A stretch of DNA of 64,000 nt from Undaria pinnatifida (taxonomy: Eukaryota; Sar; Phaeophyceae; Laminariales; Alariaceae), in the NCBI GenBank assembly GCA_012845835.1, contig JABAKD010000014.1, positions 4,635,896 to 4,699,895 of the forward strand, given 5' to 3'. A program made the translations under genes and the position numbers. The notes beneath the pieces were generated by a model. It saw only the letters and a program-made list of their open reading frames with translations, ran no database searches and was not told the DNA's origin. Shown here in pieces: positions 58,679-63,125 of this stretch; the first letter of the stretch is position 1; the number at the start of each line of letters is the position of its first letter.

Positions 58679-61600
58679 CTCAAATCACTCACTCGCTCGC
58701 TCGCTCACTCACTCACTCACTCACTCACTCACTCACCCACTCACTAACTCACTCACTCACTCACTCACTCACTCACTCACTCACTCAATCACTCAATCAC
58801 ATGTGCCAATTCTCCGGTAGGTTATAATTTTAGAGGCTACGGGAGACATGCAGTACGTGCTGCCCCTCATGCTGACCCTCATGGCCGCGCGCTGGGTGGG
58901 AAACGTCTTCAACGAAGGCCTGTACGACATGCACATACACGCTAACAAGGTAGGTTTTTTTGGGGGGGGTTCTGCTGCCCACTGCTAGGGTTTTGATCGA
59001 CTGCGCACTATTTTACGGGGGAGACGTTATAATGAGGACCAAAAAATGGTCAGTAAAAATTCGGTGGTACATATATAAAGTTTTTTGTGTATGCCGTAGG
59101 TCCAGGTTACTATGCTCCCCGGTAAACAATCCTTTGTTTTGCTTCCAGGTGTGTTTCCTCTGTACGATAGCGACACGTACGCTACGGTGAAAGTGCGCAA
59201 TTTGTCCTCTGAGGGTGGTCACTTGATTTGCCTTCTGAGGGTGGTGACTTGATTTCCCTGCCTTCTGAGGGTGGTGGGTTGATTTTCCTTATGAGGGTGG
59301 TGGGTTTATTTGCCTTCTGAGGGTGGTGGCTGTGGTGGCTTGATTCGCCTTTTGAGGGTGGTGGCTTGATTTTTCTTCTGAGGGTGGTAACTTGGTTTGC
59401 CTTCTGAGGGTGGTCACTTGATTTTCTTTCTGAGGATGGTCACTTGGTTTTCCTTCTGAGGAAGGTCACTTGATTTTCCTTCTGAGGGTGGTCACTTGAT
59501 TTGCCTTGCCTTCTGAGGGTGGTCGCTTGATTTTCGTGGCCTCTGACGGTGGTCACTTGATTTGCCTTCTGAGGGTGGCTGCTTGATTTGCCTTCTGAGG
59601 CTCTTAACGTATTGAGGAGGTCGTGACCTCACCCAAAAAGCTGATTTTTCAGCAAAACTGAATGTGCAATCAATCCGATGACCAAAAACCATGGCCTAGG
59701 GTATAAAAAATATTCGTACAGTAGAAGGTCCCCCAATAAGGCTGTATCCCCGTACAAGGCGGTATCCCGATGTAAGGCGGTCAAGATCGCATGGTGTGAC
59801 TGGGGCATAGCACTCATAACCTGGACTAATACAGTAGGGATCCCCCAATAAGGCGGTATCCCCATATAAGGCGGTATCCCGATATAAGGCGGTCAAGATC
59901 GCATGGTGTGACTGGGGCATAGCACTCATAACCTGGACTGAATAAGGCGGCCTCCCCCTATAAGGCGGTTATATTACTCTCGCACACCACCGCCATTACT
60001 GGGGGTGCCCTTGCTTTGCTATTGCGAAACAAAAATGGAATTCGGCCGAATTTGGGTTGAGGAGGTCCCCGTCTTGCACAAAAATTGTTTGCCGAAAGAA
60101 TGCTACCTCTGCATGTCTATTCGTAGCGCGCGTCGAGCCTTTTGTTTTGGGCGTGCTTCTACTGCCTGAGACGGGTTGGGACTTTCGACTGCGCACTAAA
60201 AGTTGTTGTGCTTTTCTGCTGTGCTCCCTCTGTACGGTAGCCTTTTTTTCTGTTGTTTTTTTCAGTGACTGGTCTCTTTTTGGACGTAGTTTGTTTCGGT
60301 TGTATTGCACTCCCACGCCCCCCACCCCCAGCCCCACCCCAACCTCTACCCCCATCTCCTTCCGGCCCCACTCCACCCCACCCCAACCCTACCCCCACCC
60401 CCACCCCATCCAAACCCCACCCCCACGCCCTGCCAACACCCACGCCCGCCTCCCATCTCCACCCCTCCCACCCCCATCCAACACCCCAACCCTCACCCCC
60501 ACCCCATCCAACGGTAGCGGGGCGACAGAAGTTTCTGGATTCCGAACATGGGGAGGTAATCAATATCTCGGTCGAAACGAAACGTCACTCGGAAGGCATT
60601 CGTCTCGCGCAACCCGACCAAGATTTCTCTGCGCTAGTAGTCCCTGAAACAACCGATAGTTCTACACTTGAGGAGCTCAACCGGTCACACAATTAGTTAA
60701 TCCGACAACTGCAACTCCTGCCGCGGGATGCCTCCCCACACCCCATCCCACCCCCACCCCCACCCTCCACCCCCCGGCCCCTGCCAACACAGCTGCCCTT
60801 CTTAGAGGACGAGTGCCCTTCGGTGGCGAAGCAAAACGACATGACGGCGTCGCAGGCCATGTCCAGAAGGGTGCGATGCCTAAGACCTTTGGAGAGGGCC
60901 GGTGCGGTTTTCGACACCCTCAACGCTTGCGAGCATGATTGCTTTCCTGTCGTCGACGAGCAGGGCGGCAACGTGCTGGTGGGCACTGTTTTGCGGTGAG
61001 GCCTTTGGGGGGGGAAGGGAGGGGGCTGTTTTTTTACACCTTTGATGCTTGTGTGAACGATCGGTTTCCTGTGGCCGATGAGCGGGGGGGCAACGTGCTT
61101 GGTCGGCACTGCTTTGCGGTGGGGCATGGAGTGGTGGAGAGGCGGGGGTGGGGGGTTGTGGTTGTGGGGGTAGGCCACCGCGTATGCTGGCGCTTGGCTG
61201 TGTGGCTGTATTTTTGTCTGTGTCTGTCAATCTGCGTGTGTCAATTTGCGTGTTTGTGAAGACTTTTGTTTTTATGTGTGCATGGCATGGTGTGTTTCTC
61301 TTTGTCTCGGTTTCTGTTTGTTCGTGTGTGTATCTCTGTGGCTGTGGCTTTTTTTTCTGCCTGGAGGTCGGTGAGACTGTGCACGTTGCCCCCGCCCCCA
61401 CTAACCCCCCCCCCCTCCCCACCCCTCCCCTACAAGAAGACGCTGTAGAAAAGTTTGGCGGGTACAAGACAGAAGTAAAATAAATAATATAAGAAAGGGA
61501 AAGGCAAGCGCTAAGAAATACGGTGAAAGAGGAGAAGCGCTTAGAGATATACGGGGGGTTGAGGGAAGATATTGGAATGAACATGTATCTGCACGGCCCA

Positions 61601-63125
61601 ATGGACTACGCGGAAAAGCTGAAACTGCGATTTCGTGTAGGGTACCGGGACCTACCAGAAGAAGAAAGAGATGCACCAGTGGTCAGGAGGAGGAGGACGT
61701 GGATGCACATATAAGCCCGTGTGGCACAACAGTAAAGAGTAGGACTCGCATAGTAGGAAAGTATGAAATATTCAAGGAGGAACGACGTTAGAGGAGGAGA
61801 TGAGGAAATTAGACGTATGTGACATGGAAGAGTTTGGTAGTCTAGAGAGTAGCGAGAAAACGATCGCTATCCTAGGAGACAGATGGTGAAATACACAAGG
61901 ATGAACGGAATGCGTTAGAGGAGGCGATGCGGAAATTAGACGTAGGTGACATGGAAGAGTTTGGTAGTCTAGAGAGTAGCGAGGAAACGATCGCTATCCT
62001 AGGAGACAGATGGTGGCCGCAGACGACGAAACAGGGCGGGGATAGAATATGCATACAGTTTATATGTAGTATTGGAAGAAGCGTGATGAGCGCCCAACTG
62101 TTGGAGGTCTCTCTATTAGGAGTAGGAACGGTGCTCCGTCTCGAAAGGGATGCATGCTCAATGGTCGAAGGACTAAGGCAAGCAACAAATGAGTACGCCC
62201 CCCCCCCCCGCCTCCCCCCCCGTAACTATATATATAATAGTTGGCCTCGGTTGGCACCGACGCTGTAAAACATTATATGTTTATTGGGGTTGGCATTGAT
62301 TGGCAACGACACTGTAAAACATGCCAATCACTACGTGAGCTAGCCATCCAGAGTACCGTTTTTTTTTTTTTTTTGGCGGTCACAATGGTGGTTATCGTGT
62401 TAGATCATATTGTGCGGAGTGGAGAACCCTACCTTCGCACAAGAAGAATGATCGCATCACGTAGTGTGAACATGGTAAGGCACCCACGAGGCAGTTTTAT
62501 AGTAATACCCATTGCTGTCTCTGGAGTGGCCACACACCAGAAAACAAAGTATAATTCATTGGCGCTATCATCCATATGCAAGAAAGTAGGCACAAGGTGC
62601 CGAAGTCCGTCTTACGAGCGGTTCTTGGAAGGATGCAATTCACCCTTCATGCGACTCGCCGAATACCTCACGGCGCTTCGCGGCTTCGCTTGGTGCAAGC
62701 AATGTCTGCCTGGTTGGTGAAAACCCGACGTACTCCGTCCCGGCATAGCAGGGATGCGAGGGTCTATTGTCATAAGACTTAGACCATGCACGAACTGAGT
62801 ACACCCCCCCCCCCCCCCCCTCCCTCCCTCCCTCATGTTCTCCCTCATTTATCGGAAAACCCTTCCAGCAAGTGCTTGATGCTCTTGCTGCATCAGAAGG
62901 CGTTCGGGCCGGACGGCACCGCTCGATCAGGACATCCATCGGCCCCCGGCGGCGGCAATGTTGGTGGTGATGGCGGTGGCATCTCACCCCTGATATCGTG
63001 GGGGGCGATGGAGCGTATCTACCCCCGCTACCCTACGATTGAGTCCGTCAACCTATCGGATGAGGAGCGGAGAATGTGGATTGACCTCCGACCGTACGTC
63101 AACACTGCGCCTTACGTCATAAACG
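43869..63125 (+). CDS. CLC: CLC-family chloride/proton exchanger, 14 exons seen, 3' incomplete
   Basis: Membrane anion transporter of the CLC-6/7 and plant vacuolar type. Exons: 43,869-43,932; 45,108-45,238; 46,215-46,527; 48,751-48,876; 50,513-50,645; 50,876-51,012; 51,694-51,857; 52,440-52,581; 53,732-53,839; 55,014-55,176; 57,378-57,508; 58,821-58,949; 60,793-60,995; 62,869-63,125. All introns are GT-AG and all phases agree, giving about 733 residues. Selectivity motifs are GSGIPE (Ser, the chloride type), GKEGP with the gating Glu, [10 protein letters not shown] (GxFxP) and NEGLYD (Tyr). The Glu pair in [12 protein letters not shown] matches the proton glutamate of exchangers, so antiport rather than channel activity is predicted. 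The CBS1 region begins in exon 13, the linker is in exon 14, and CBS2 lies beyond the window. The N-terminal exon with the start codon is not identified. Confidence 0.88.
45108..45238 (+). other. CLC: CLC exon 2
   Basis: Encodes [20 protein letters not shown], aligning with the E-S-L-D-Y-(D/E) ... E segment that precedes the first membrane helix in CLC-7 and plant CLCs. The acceptor is TTCGCCTCAG and the donor AAG|GTTGGC, phase 2, which joins to exon 3 as an Arg codon. Confidence 0.65.
45325..45881 (+). mobile_element. 5'-truncated LINE 3' end with poly(C)-type tail, in CLC intron 2
   Basis: Frames give [20 protein letters not shown], then ([10 protein letters not shown] and [15 protein letters not shown]) a Cys/His knuckle of the kind found at the C-terminus of LINE ORF2. 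Later come [17 protein letters not shown] and [11 protein letters not shown], ending in TGA. The stop codon is followed at once by GTACGC and, after a short duplication, a C-run. One TAG and a frameshift make it dead. A sister copy is at 61,540-62,212. Confidence 0.75.
45960..46180 (+). repeat. Two poly(C)-tailed element ends before CLC exon 3
   Basis: CATGCATGATACCGTCACACC at about 45,990 and GGCTATGCATGAAATGATAC followed by a C-run at about 46,147. They are relatives of the (CC)ATGCACAAACTGAGTACACCCC ends at 54,930 and 62,785. The last tail stops about 40 nt before the acceptor at 46,213-46,214. Confidence 0.6.
46215..46527 (+). other. CLC: CLC exon 3 (first helices, GSGIPE)
   Basis: Largest exon, 313 nt. 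It begins [15 protein letters not shown], then the first hydrophobic helix [17 protein letters not shown], a second helix and the ion-binding [13 protein letters not shown]. It ends LPRV before GTGAGT. The 3' end is echoed twice in the following intron. Confidence 0.9.
46642..46863 (+). pseudogene. Two tandem echoes of the 3' end of CLC exon 3
   Basis: GCGGGGTCGGGTATTCCTG at 46,468 (exon), 46,642 and 46,802. Echo 1 reads [19 protein letters not shown] and keeps the GTGAGT donor. Echo 2 reads [19 protein letters not shown] but has GTAGAT. Each echo also copies the intronic GTAGGAGTTGG and poly-G sequence, so the repeated unit is exon end plus intron start (about 174 and 160 bp). Confidence 0.85.
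46875..46990 (-). mobile_element. Inverted LINE 3' tail fragment in CLC intron 3
   Basis: On the minus strand it contains GTAGGAACGGTGCTCCGTC, CGAAAGGGATGCGTGGTCAA and ATGAGTACGCCCCCCC, the same terminal 110 bp as the LINE ends at 45,770, 54,750 and 62,110. It directly abuts the second exon-3 echo. Confidence 0.75.
47590..47885. repeat. Degenerate CCGTCCCG-rich repeat, about 50-bp units
   Basis: Repeated CCGTCCCGTC(C/T) and CGTGGAAG(A/T)TTGT words with variable spacing in CLC intron 3. Confidence 0.6.
48405..48720 (+). repeat. Dispersed repeat with internal 125-bp duplication, before CLC exon 4
   Basis: 48,405-48,600 matches 29,795-29,990. Inside it, GCCTTCGTT(C/T)TTATC, GAATAATTTAGC-like and TTTTGCTATGTATGT or TTTTTCTATGTATGT words occur twice about 125 bp apart, the second set running up to the acceptor of exon 4. 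Confidence 0.7.
48751..48876 (+). other. CLC: CLC exon 4 (GKEGP)
   Basis: [20 protein letters not shown] then [13 protein letters not shown] and ending GISQ. It contains the gating glutamate of the second ion-binding motif. The acceptor is TCTGCATCAG and the donor GTGCGT. Confidence 0.92.
49548..49885. mobile_element. MITE-like element with 17-bp inverted ends in CLC intron 4
   Basis: Left end CGGTTGAGCTTTTCAAG and right end CTTGAGGAGCTCAACCG are inverted repeats with two mismatches. The right-end word recurs alone at 60,668-60,684 in intron 12 (CTTGAGGAGCTCAACCG), which supports it being a family terminus. The interior shares GCTTCCAA(C/G)GGCTGC and CTTTCCAAAAGGTG-like words with the preceding 49,395-49,500, a diverged duplication of about 175 bp. 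Confidence 0.55.
50041..50170. repeat. GTT/GCT triplet microsatellite in CLC intron 4
   Basis: Imperfect TGTTGTTGCTG repeats; poly-Leu, Cys and Asn frames result. Confidence 0.85.
50513..50645 (+). other. CLC: CLC exon 5
   Basis: [20 protein letters not shown] then [20 protein letters not shown] and GAPIG. The [21 protein letters not shown] block is strongly conserved in CLC-6/7. Phase 1 donor GTGAGA. Confidence 0.93.
50876..51012 (+). other. CLC: CLC exon 6 (proton glutamate region)
   Basis: [20 protein letters not shown] followed by [17 protein letters not shown]. It carries the double Glu that distinguishes exchangers from channels. The acceptor is TTGTGTCCAG and the donor CAG|GTGGGC. 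Confidence 0.93.
51694..51857 (+). other. CLC: CLC exon 7
   Basis: [20 protein letters not shown], then the helix [20 protein letters not shown] and ACFNRINQ. The G-x-x-G-G-x-x-G-A-x-F-N motif of helix J is present. Phase 2 donor AAG|GTGGGG. Confidence 0.9.
52440..52581 (+). other. CLC: CLC exon 8
   Basis: [20 protein letters not shown] and [16 protein letters not shown], ending DWTVQ. It matches the L-x-E-x-L-x-V-(x)n-F-x-(L)-P segment of helix K. The acceptor is GACCGCCAG and the donor CAG|GTGAAC. Confidence 0.85.
52729..52996. mobile_element. CCCGA-rich TIR element (MITE-like) in CLC intron 8
   Basis: Left end CGGCTTTTCCCGGGTC and right end GACCCGTGAAAAGCCC are inverted repeats. The interior holds eight or so consecutive CCCGA units and ATTTCGGACCCCTCC-type blocks shared with 21,893-22,128 and 57,188-57,318. 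Confidence 0.7.
53732..53839 (+). other. CLC: CLC exon 9
   Basis: [20 protein letters not shown] and [16 protein letters not shown]. It matches the F-x-C-x-x-x-x-Y-N-x-(L/M)-A-x-L block after helix K. The acceptor is GGTGCTACAG and the donor CAG|GTGGGC, both in phase 0. Confidence 0.9.
53990..54060 (+). repeat. Single diverged copy of the 91-bp ACAAATTTACTTGAAG family
   Basis: GGAAACCCATTTTCGGGGAC, TTTGGAGTTGAGATAGGGAG and a degenerate ATTTTGGGGCC end. Confidence 0.6.
54095..54300 (+). repeat. Dispersed repeat shared with 29,325-29,520
   Basis: Counterpart of the intergenic copy; see that entry. It sits in CLC intron 9 between exon 9 and its echo. Confidence 0.7.
54385..54560 (+). pseudogene. 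Echo of the 3' end of CLC exon 9 plus intron start
   Basis: The frame reads [18 protein letters not shown] against the exon end and intron [19 protein letters not shown]. Downstream intron sequence is copied too (GTTGA(A/G)TTGTCCCC, then CCGTTCGCTCGCCCC or CCTTGCGCTCGCTCC). The donor GTGGGT is kept. No upstream part of the exon is present. Confidence 0.8.
54735..54845 (+). mobile_element. LINE 3' tail fragment in CLC intron 9
   Basis: GAGCTGTCCCTATTGGGAGC, GGAACGGTGCTCCGTCTCG and AACAACAAACGAGTACCCCC, ending in a long C-run. These are the terminal 110 bp of the LINE family. Confidence 0.75.
54845..54960 (+). repeat. Poly(C)-tailed element end before CLC exon 10
   Basis: GTTGGTGAAAACCCGATGTG, CAGCATAGTAGGGATGCGAG and GGCCATGCACAAACTGAGTA, followed by a C-run that ends about 55 nt before the exon 10 acceptor. 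Same family as 62,385-62,815 and 23,760-23,990. Confidence 0.75.
55014..55176 (+). other. CLC: CLC exon 10 (GLFVP)
   Basis: [20 protein letters not shown], a hydrophobic helix, then [20 protein letters not shown] and AAFG. It contains the third conserved motif GxFxP. The acceptor GGCGAAG lacks the usual C before AG; phase and homology support it. Phase 1 donor GTGAGA. Confidence 0.9.
55189..55992. repeat. About 20-bp minisatellite TGTGGTTCAGTAGACCTAT in CLC intron 10
   Basis: Two blocks: a few units at 55,189-55,270 and some 18 units at 55,606-55,992. Unit length varies from 19 to 24. A single ACAAATTTACTTGAAATTTG copy of the 91-bp family lies between them (55,480-55,560). Confidence 0.85.
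56161..56660. repeat. Inverted repeat, arms about 185 bp, spacer about 130 bp
   Basis: The left arm (56,161-56,342) carries TTCTTTATCCAGCTGACGGT, and the right arm (56,472-56,660) its complement ACCGTCAGCTGGATAAAGAA. Likewise GCCGCCTTGCGAACAGGC and GCCTGTTCGCAAGGCGGC. Both arms encode, outwards or inwards, the peptide ELEFFVDA(T/I)TFD, so they are two opposed copies of one coding fragment, probably of a mobile element. An RNA across it would fold into a long hairpin inside CLC intron 10. Confidence 0.8.
56902..57063 (-). pseudogene. Copia-like integrase fragment in CLC intron 10
   Basis: The minus strand reads [39 protein letters not shown] and [10 protein letters not shown], then stop. This is the start of a retroviral-type integrase core: the first catalytic Asp in L-V-Y-T-D and the second conserved region in F-x-D-D-Y. 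It is antisense to the CLC gene, and only this short piece remains. Confidence 0.7.
57188..57320. mobile_element. CCCGA-rich element, shortened copy in CLC intron 10
   Basis: Four CCCGA units, GGCGAGATTTCGAACAC and GACCCGGGAGGGTTTTTGAT, then CCATGACCGGT words. The clear terminal inverted repeats of the other copies are missing, and the right end runs to about 60 bp before exon 11. Confidence 0.55.
57378..57508 (+). other. CLC: CLC exon 11
   Basis: [20 protein letters not shown] then [20 protein letters not shown] and SLT. The [20 protein letters not shown] motif of helix N is nearly perfect. The acceptor is GATTACAG and the donor GTGAGT. Confidence 0.93.
57540..58075 (+). repeat. Seven tandem echoes of the 3' end of CLC exon 11 with its donor
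   Basis: Exon end CATGACCATCTCGCTTACTG then TGAGT. Relatives occur with their CTCGCTT or CTTGCTT cores at about 57,560, 57,625, 57,690, 57,755, 57,817, 57,884 and (diverged) 58,052. Each has GCGCATGACT(A/G)TCTCGCTT-like coding sequence, a GTGAGT or ATGAGT donor, CATGAAGGAAGG and a G-run, period about 60-68 bp except the last. The Met-Thr-Ile/Val-Ser-Leu residues are readable in each. Confidence 0.9.
58315..58395 (-). repeat. Inverted single copy of the 91-bp family
   Basis: CCAAACCCCTCCCTATACTA, ATCAAGTAAGCTGTCCCCAA and AAACGGGTTTCC, the complement of the ACAAATTTACTTGAAG unit. Confidence 0.7.
58436..58800. repeat. Compound tetranucleotide microsatellite array in CLC intron 11
   Basis: In order: (GCTT)n at about 58,445-58,547, (GACTGCTT)n at 58,548-58,632, (GGCT)n at 58,638-58,676, and (CTCA)n at 58,680-58,800. 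Four chemically similar tetramer arrays lie in series directly before the exon 12 acceptor. Long frames on both strands are artefacts. Confidence 0.95.
58821..58949 (+). other. CLC: CLC exon 12
   Basis: [20 protein letters not shown] then [20 protein letters not shown] and ANK. It matches (V/I)-x-x-E-x-T-x-x-x-x-x-x-L-P-x-M of helix P and the Tyr-bearing N-E-G-L-Y-D of helix R. The acceptor is CTCCGGTAG and the donor GTAGGT. Confidence 0.93.
59200..59606. repeat. About 27-bp minisatellite in CLC intron 12
   Basis: Consensus GAGGGTGGTCACTTGATTTGCCTTCT, written here as GAGGGTGGTCACTTG plus ATTTGCCTTCT, about 15 copies of 19-31 bp. Confidence 0.9.
59729..59957. repeat. 112-bp tandem duplication with nested AAGGCGGTATCCC units
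   Basis: CCCCAATAAGG(C/T)(G/T)GTATC... starts near 59,732 and 59,844. Each copy holds two to three AAGGCGGTATCCC words, then GGTCAAGATCGCATGGTGTG and CATAGCACTCATAACCTGG. A partial third start follows at 59,940. Confidence 0.9.
60303..60515. repeat. C-rich CCCACCCCA tract in CLC intron 12
   Basis: About 210 bp of CCCCACCCCAACC-type sequence; Pro/His or Gly/Trp frames are artefacts. Another short C-rich block (60,738-60,780) directly precedes the exon 13 acceptor. Confidence 0.85.
60793..60995 (+). other. CLC: CLC exon 13 (end of membrane part, CBS1 start)
   Basis: [60 protein letters not shown] and [13 protein letters not shown] joins helix R to the first CBS domain, whose F-P-V-V-D strand is clear. 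The acceptor is CCAACACAG. Phase 2 donor GTGAGG. Confidence 0.92.
61037..61120 (+). pseudogene. Echo of the 3' end of CLC exon 13
   Basis: Reads [20 protein letters not shown] then shifts frame in the last ten residues, against the exon's [20 protein letters not shown]. The terminal TTGCG and GTGGGG donor equivalent are retained. It lies about 43 bp after the true donor and is preceded by a G-run. Confidence 0.85.
61540..62212 (+). mobile_element. 5'-truncated LINE 3' end with poly(C) tail, in CLC intron 13
   Basis: Frames give [39 protein letters not shown] and, further on, [20 protein letters not shown] and DRWWPQT. The last 110 bp match the LINE tails at 45,770 and 54,750, ending AACAAATGAGTACGCCCCCC with TGA as stop codon. 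An internal 134-bp stretch (61,850-61,990) is duplicated in tandem. 5' truncation is typical of target-primed reverse transcription. Confidence 0.75.
62385..62820 (+). mobile_element. Poly(C)-tailed dispersed element, fullest copy, before CLC exon 14
   Basis: From CATATTGTGCGGAGTGGAGA through GTAAGGCACCCACGAGGCAG, ATGCGACTCGCCGAATACCT, GTTGGTGAAAACCCGACGTA and CCATGCACGAACTGAGTACA to a C-run that ends about 50 nt before the exon 14 acceptor. Related copies at 63,365-63,735 and 63,790-64,000 lie in the next intron. It shares only its last bases with the LINE family, the relation seen between SINEs and partner LINEs. An internal polymerase III promoter is not obvious. Confidence 0.65.
62869..63125 (+). 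other. CLC: CLC exon 14 (CBS1 end and linker)
   Basis: [16 protein letters not shown], a Gly/Ser-rich insert, then [20 protein letters not shown] and [25 protein letters not shown]-x-I-x-x-(V/I)-x-(L/V)-x-x-x-E ... M-x-(L/I)-D-L-x-x-(Y/F)-(V/M)-N-x-(A/S)-P-Y-x-V matches the linker and start of CBS2 in CLC-7. The donor is AACG|GTGGGT, phase 1. The next exon (CBS2) lies past 64,000. Confidence 0.92.

Noticed and set aside
60159..60696. Three overlapping frames of 130-196 codons around 60.1-60.7 kb
   Set aside because: Composition is dictated by the CCCCACCCC tract. No conserved motif; the stretch is inside CLC intron 12.
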